Shown: positions 63,294 through 64,000 of the stretch, piece after piece
Position numbering within the stretch: the stretch's first letter is position 1
How the letters are laid out: each line of letters opens with the position of its first letter
Assembly: GCA_021776245.1 (NCBI GenBank)
Contig: JAJFGF010000011.1
Location: forward strand, 1-64,000
Source of the DNA: Hyphococcus sp.
Lineage (GTDB): Bacteria; Pseudomonadota; Alphaproteobacteria; Caulobacterales; Parvularculaceae
Direction: 5' to 3'
Length of the DNA: 64,000 nucleotides
Position numbers and translations under genes: made by a program
The notes under the pieces: generated by a model
What the model saw: only the letters and a program-made list of their open reading frames with translations
What the model was told of the DNA's origin: nothing
Database searches by the model: none

Positions 63294-64000
63294 ATGTCTG
63301 CTCTGCGCAGCAATTGGCGATGGATCGCGATGGGCGCCGCGCTTGTGATTGCAGCCGGGTTTTTGTTTTTGCGAGAACACGCTGACGGCGCCGCGCCCAA
63401 TCGGGATTATGAAACCGCCGGCGCCGATCGCGGCCCGATCAGCCAGACGGTTGCGACCAGCGGCTCGGTCCGCCCTTTGGTTACAGTCCAGGTCGGCTCT
63501 CAACTTTCAGGTCAGGTCGCCGAACTTTTTGCTGACTTTAATTCCGAAGTCGCCGCCGGCGATCTCATCGCCCGCATCGATCCGCAAACCTTTCAAACCC
63601 GCGTTGAAGCGGCGCGCGCGGAAAAATCTGTGGCGTCAGCCAGCCTGATGGCGCGGCGCGCGGATTTGCGGCGCGCTGAAGCTTTTGTCACGCAGCGCAA
63701 AAGCGATCTTGAACGTTATGAAGGTTTAGGCGAAGAAGCCGGCCTCGCCGAAGTCGAGCTCGACGCCATTCGCGCGCAATATCAGGCCGCCGTCGCCGAT
63801 CTCGATGCGGCGCGCGCGCAAGTCGAAAACGCCGCCGCCACGGTTATACAGCGTGAAGCCGCTGTGGTGCAGGCAGAGGTCGATCTTGGCCGGACCGAAA
63901 TCAGATCGCCAATTGACGGCGTTGTCATTTCCCGCAGCGTCGATGTGGGCCAGACCGTCGCCGCCAGCCTTTCCGCGCCGATATTGTTTGAAATTGCGCA
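63294..64000 (+). CDS. MacA/RND efflux periplasmic adaptor, truncated by window edge
   Basis: The ATG at 63294 (GGAG nine bases upstream) starts a membrane-anchored protein with a biotinyl-lipoyl-like half (VQVGSQLSGQVAELFADFNS), a long coiled coil (ARRADLRRAEAFVTQRKSDL) and the second half-motif (EIRSPIDGVVISRSVDVGQT). This is the layout of MacA-type adaptors of tripartite efflux. The 3' end lies outside the window. The permease gene would be expected next. Confidence 0.9.
   Translation, partial: MSALRSNWRWIAMGAALVIAAGFLFLREHADGAAPNRDYETAGADRGPISQTVATSGSVRPLVTVQVGSQLSGQVAELFADFNSEVAAGDLIARIDPQTFQTRVEAARAEKSVASASLMARRADLRRAEAFVTQRKSDLERYEGLGEEAGLAEVELDAIRAQYQAAVADLDAARAQVENAAATVIQREAAVVQAEVDLGRTEIRSPIDGVVISRSVDVGQTVAASLSAPILFEIA

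Noticed and set aside
1-64000. tRNA, rRNA, prophage or transposase genes
   Set aside because: I scanned for typical tRNA arms and mobile-element proteins and found none I could support.

Overview
The window is high-GC Gram-negative DNA that looks alphaproteobacterial. The strongest pointer is two genes for 5-aminolevulinate synthase (the C4 heme pathway, which among bacteria is essentially an alphaproteobacterial trait). A palindromic repeat with a GAAAAAGTGG...CCGGTTTTTC core, of a kind often seen between alphaproteobacterial genes, agrees with this. The many wHTH/TolB-N/TPR proteins, periplasmic serine hydrolases and TIR proteins would fit a marine Parvularculales or Hyphomonadales-like organism, but that placement is inference. 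I saw no rRNA, tRNA, CRISPR array, integrase or transposase.

Layout. 1-300 is a 46-bp tandem repeat. 0.3-8.5 kb holds a TetR/CPBP-protease divergent pair with a palindromic operator candidate, a TPR lipid-carrier-like protein divergent from a wHTH-TPR regulator, a PH-domain membrane protein, an EreA/ChaN-like gene broken by an in-frame TAG, and an SDR epimerase. 8.8-17 kb holds an orphan ExbD, three class C-like serine hydrolases, a PadR/HAAS pair and a tiny membrane ORF carrying a near-exact 40-bp copy of the end of exbD. 17-27 kb holds small membrane proteins (MAPEG), a TetR/DUF1801 pair, a DUF4142/cupredoxin envelope pair, AraC and GlxA regulators with a fourth serine hydrolase, an M48 protease, a Ppx/GppA-like lipoprotein and a metallo-beta-lactamase-fold remnant. 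27-38 kb holds a giant DUF2339 membrane protein, a TIR-membrane protein, a subtilisin with a PA domain, an S41 peptidase, and two damaged small genes. 38-48 kb holds a hybrid histidine kinase, GNAT enzymes, AraC, a methyltransferase, MFS and a TIR-TolB-N-TPR protein. 48-56 kb holds an ECF sigma operon with EF-hand and heavy-metal-sensor proteins, msrA/msrB and a third large TPR regulator. 55.5-60.3 kb is a heme-centred run: exported truncated hemoglobin, ALAS, cytochrome P460, SnoaL-like protein, small exported protein, second ALAS. 60-64 kb holds an M61-like peptidase divergent from a LytTR regulator with phased direct repeats between them, and the start of a MacA-like efflux adaptor cut by the window edge.

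The most coherent candidate systems are the globin/P460/double-ALAS run (possibly a response to reactive nitrogen species), the LytTR regulator with four 9-mers spaced at exact multiples of 21 bp, and the overlapping sigma/anti-sigma-like/EF-hand/metal-sensor operon. Several genes carry inactivating lesions (6444 TAG, 36891 TAA, a frameshift near 37705, a truncated gene at 26923), so either this region is decaying or the assembly has errors. Starts were chosen by Shine-Dalgarno spacing and signal peptides where possible.
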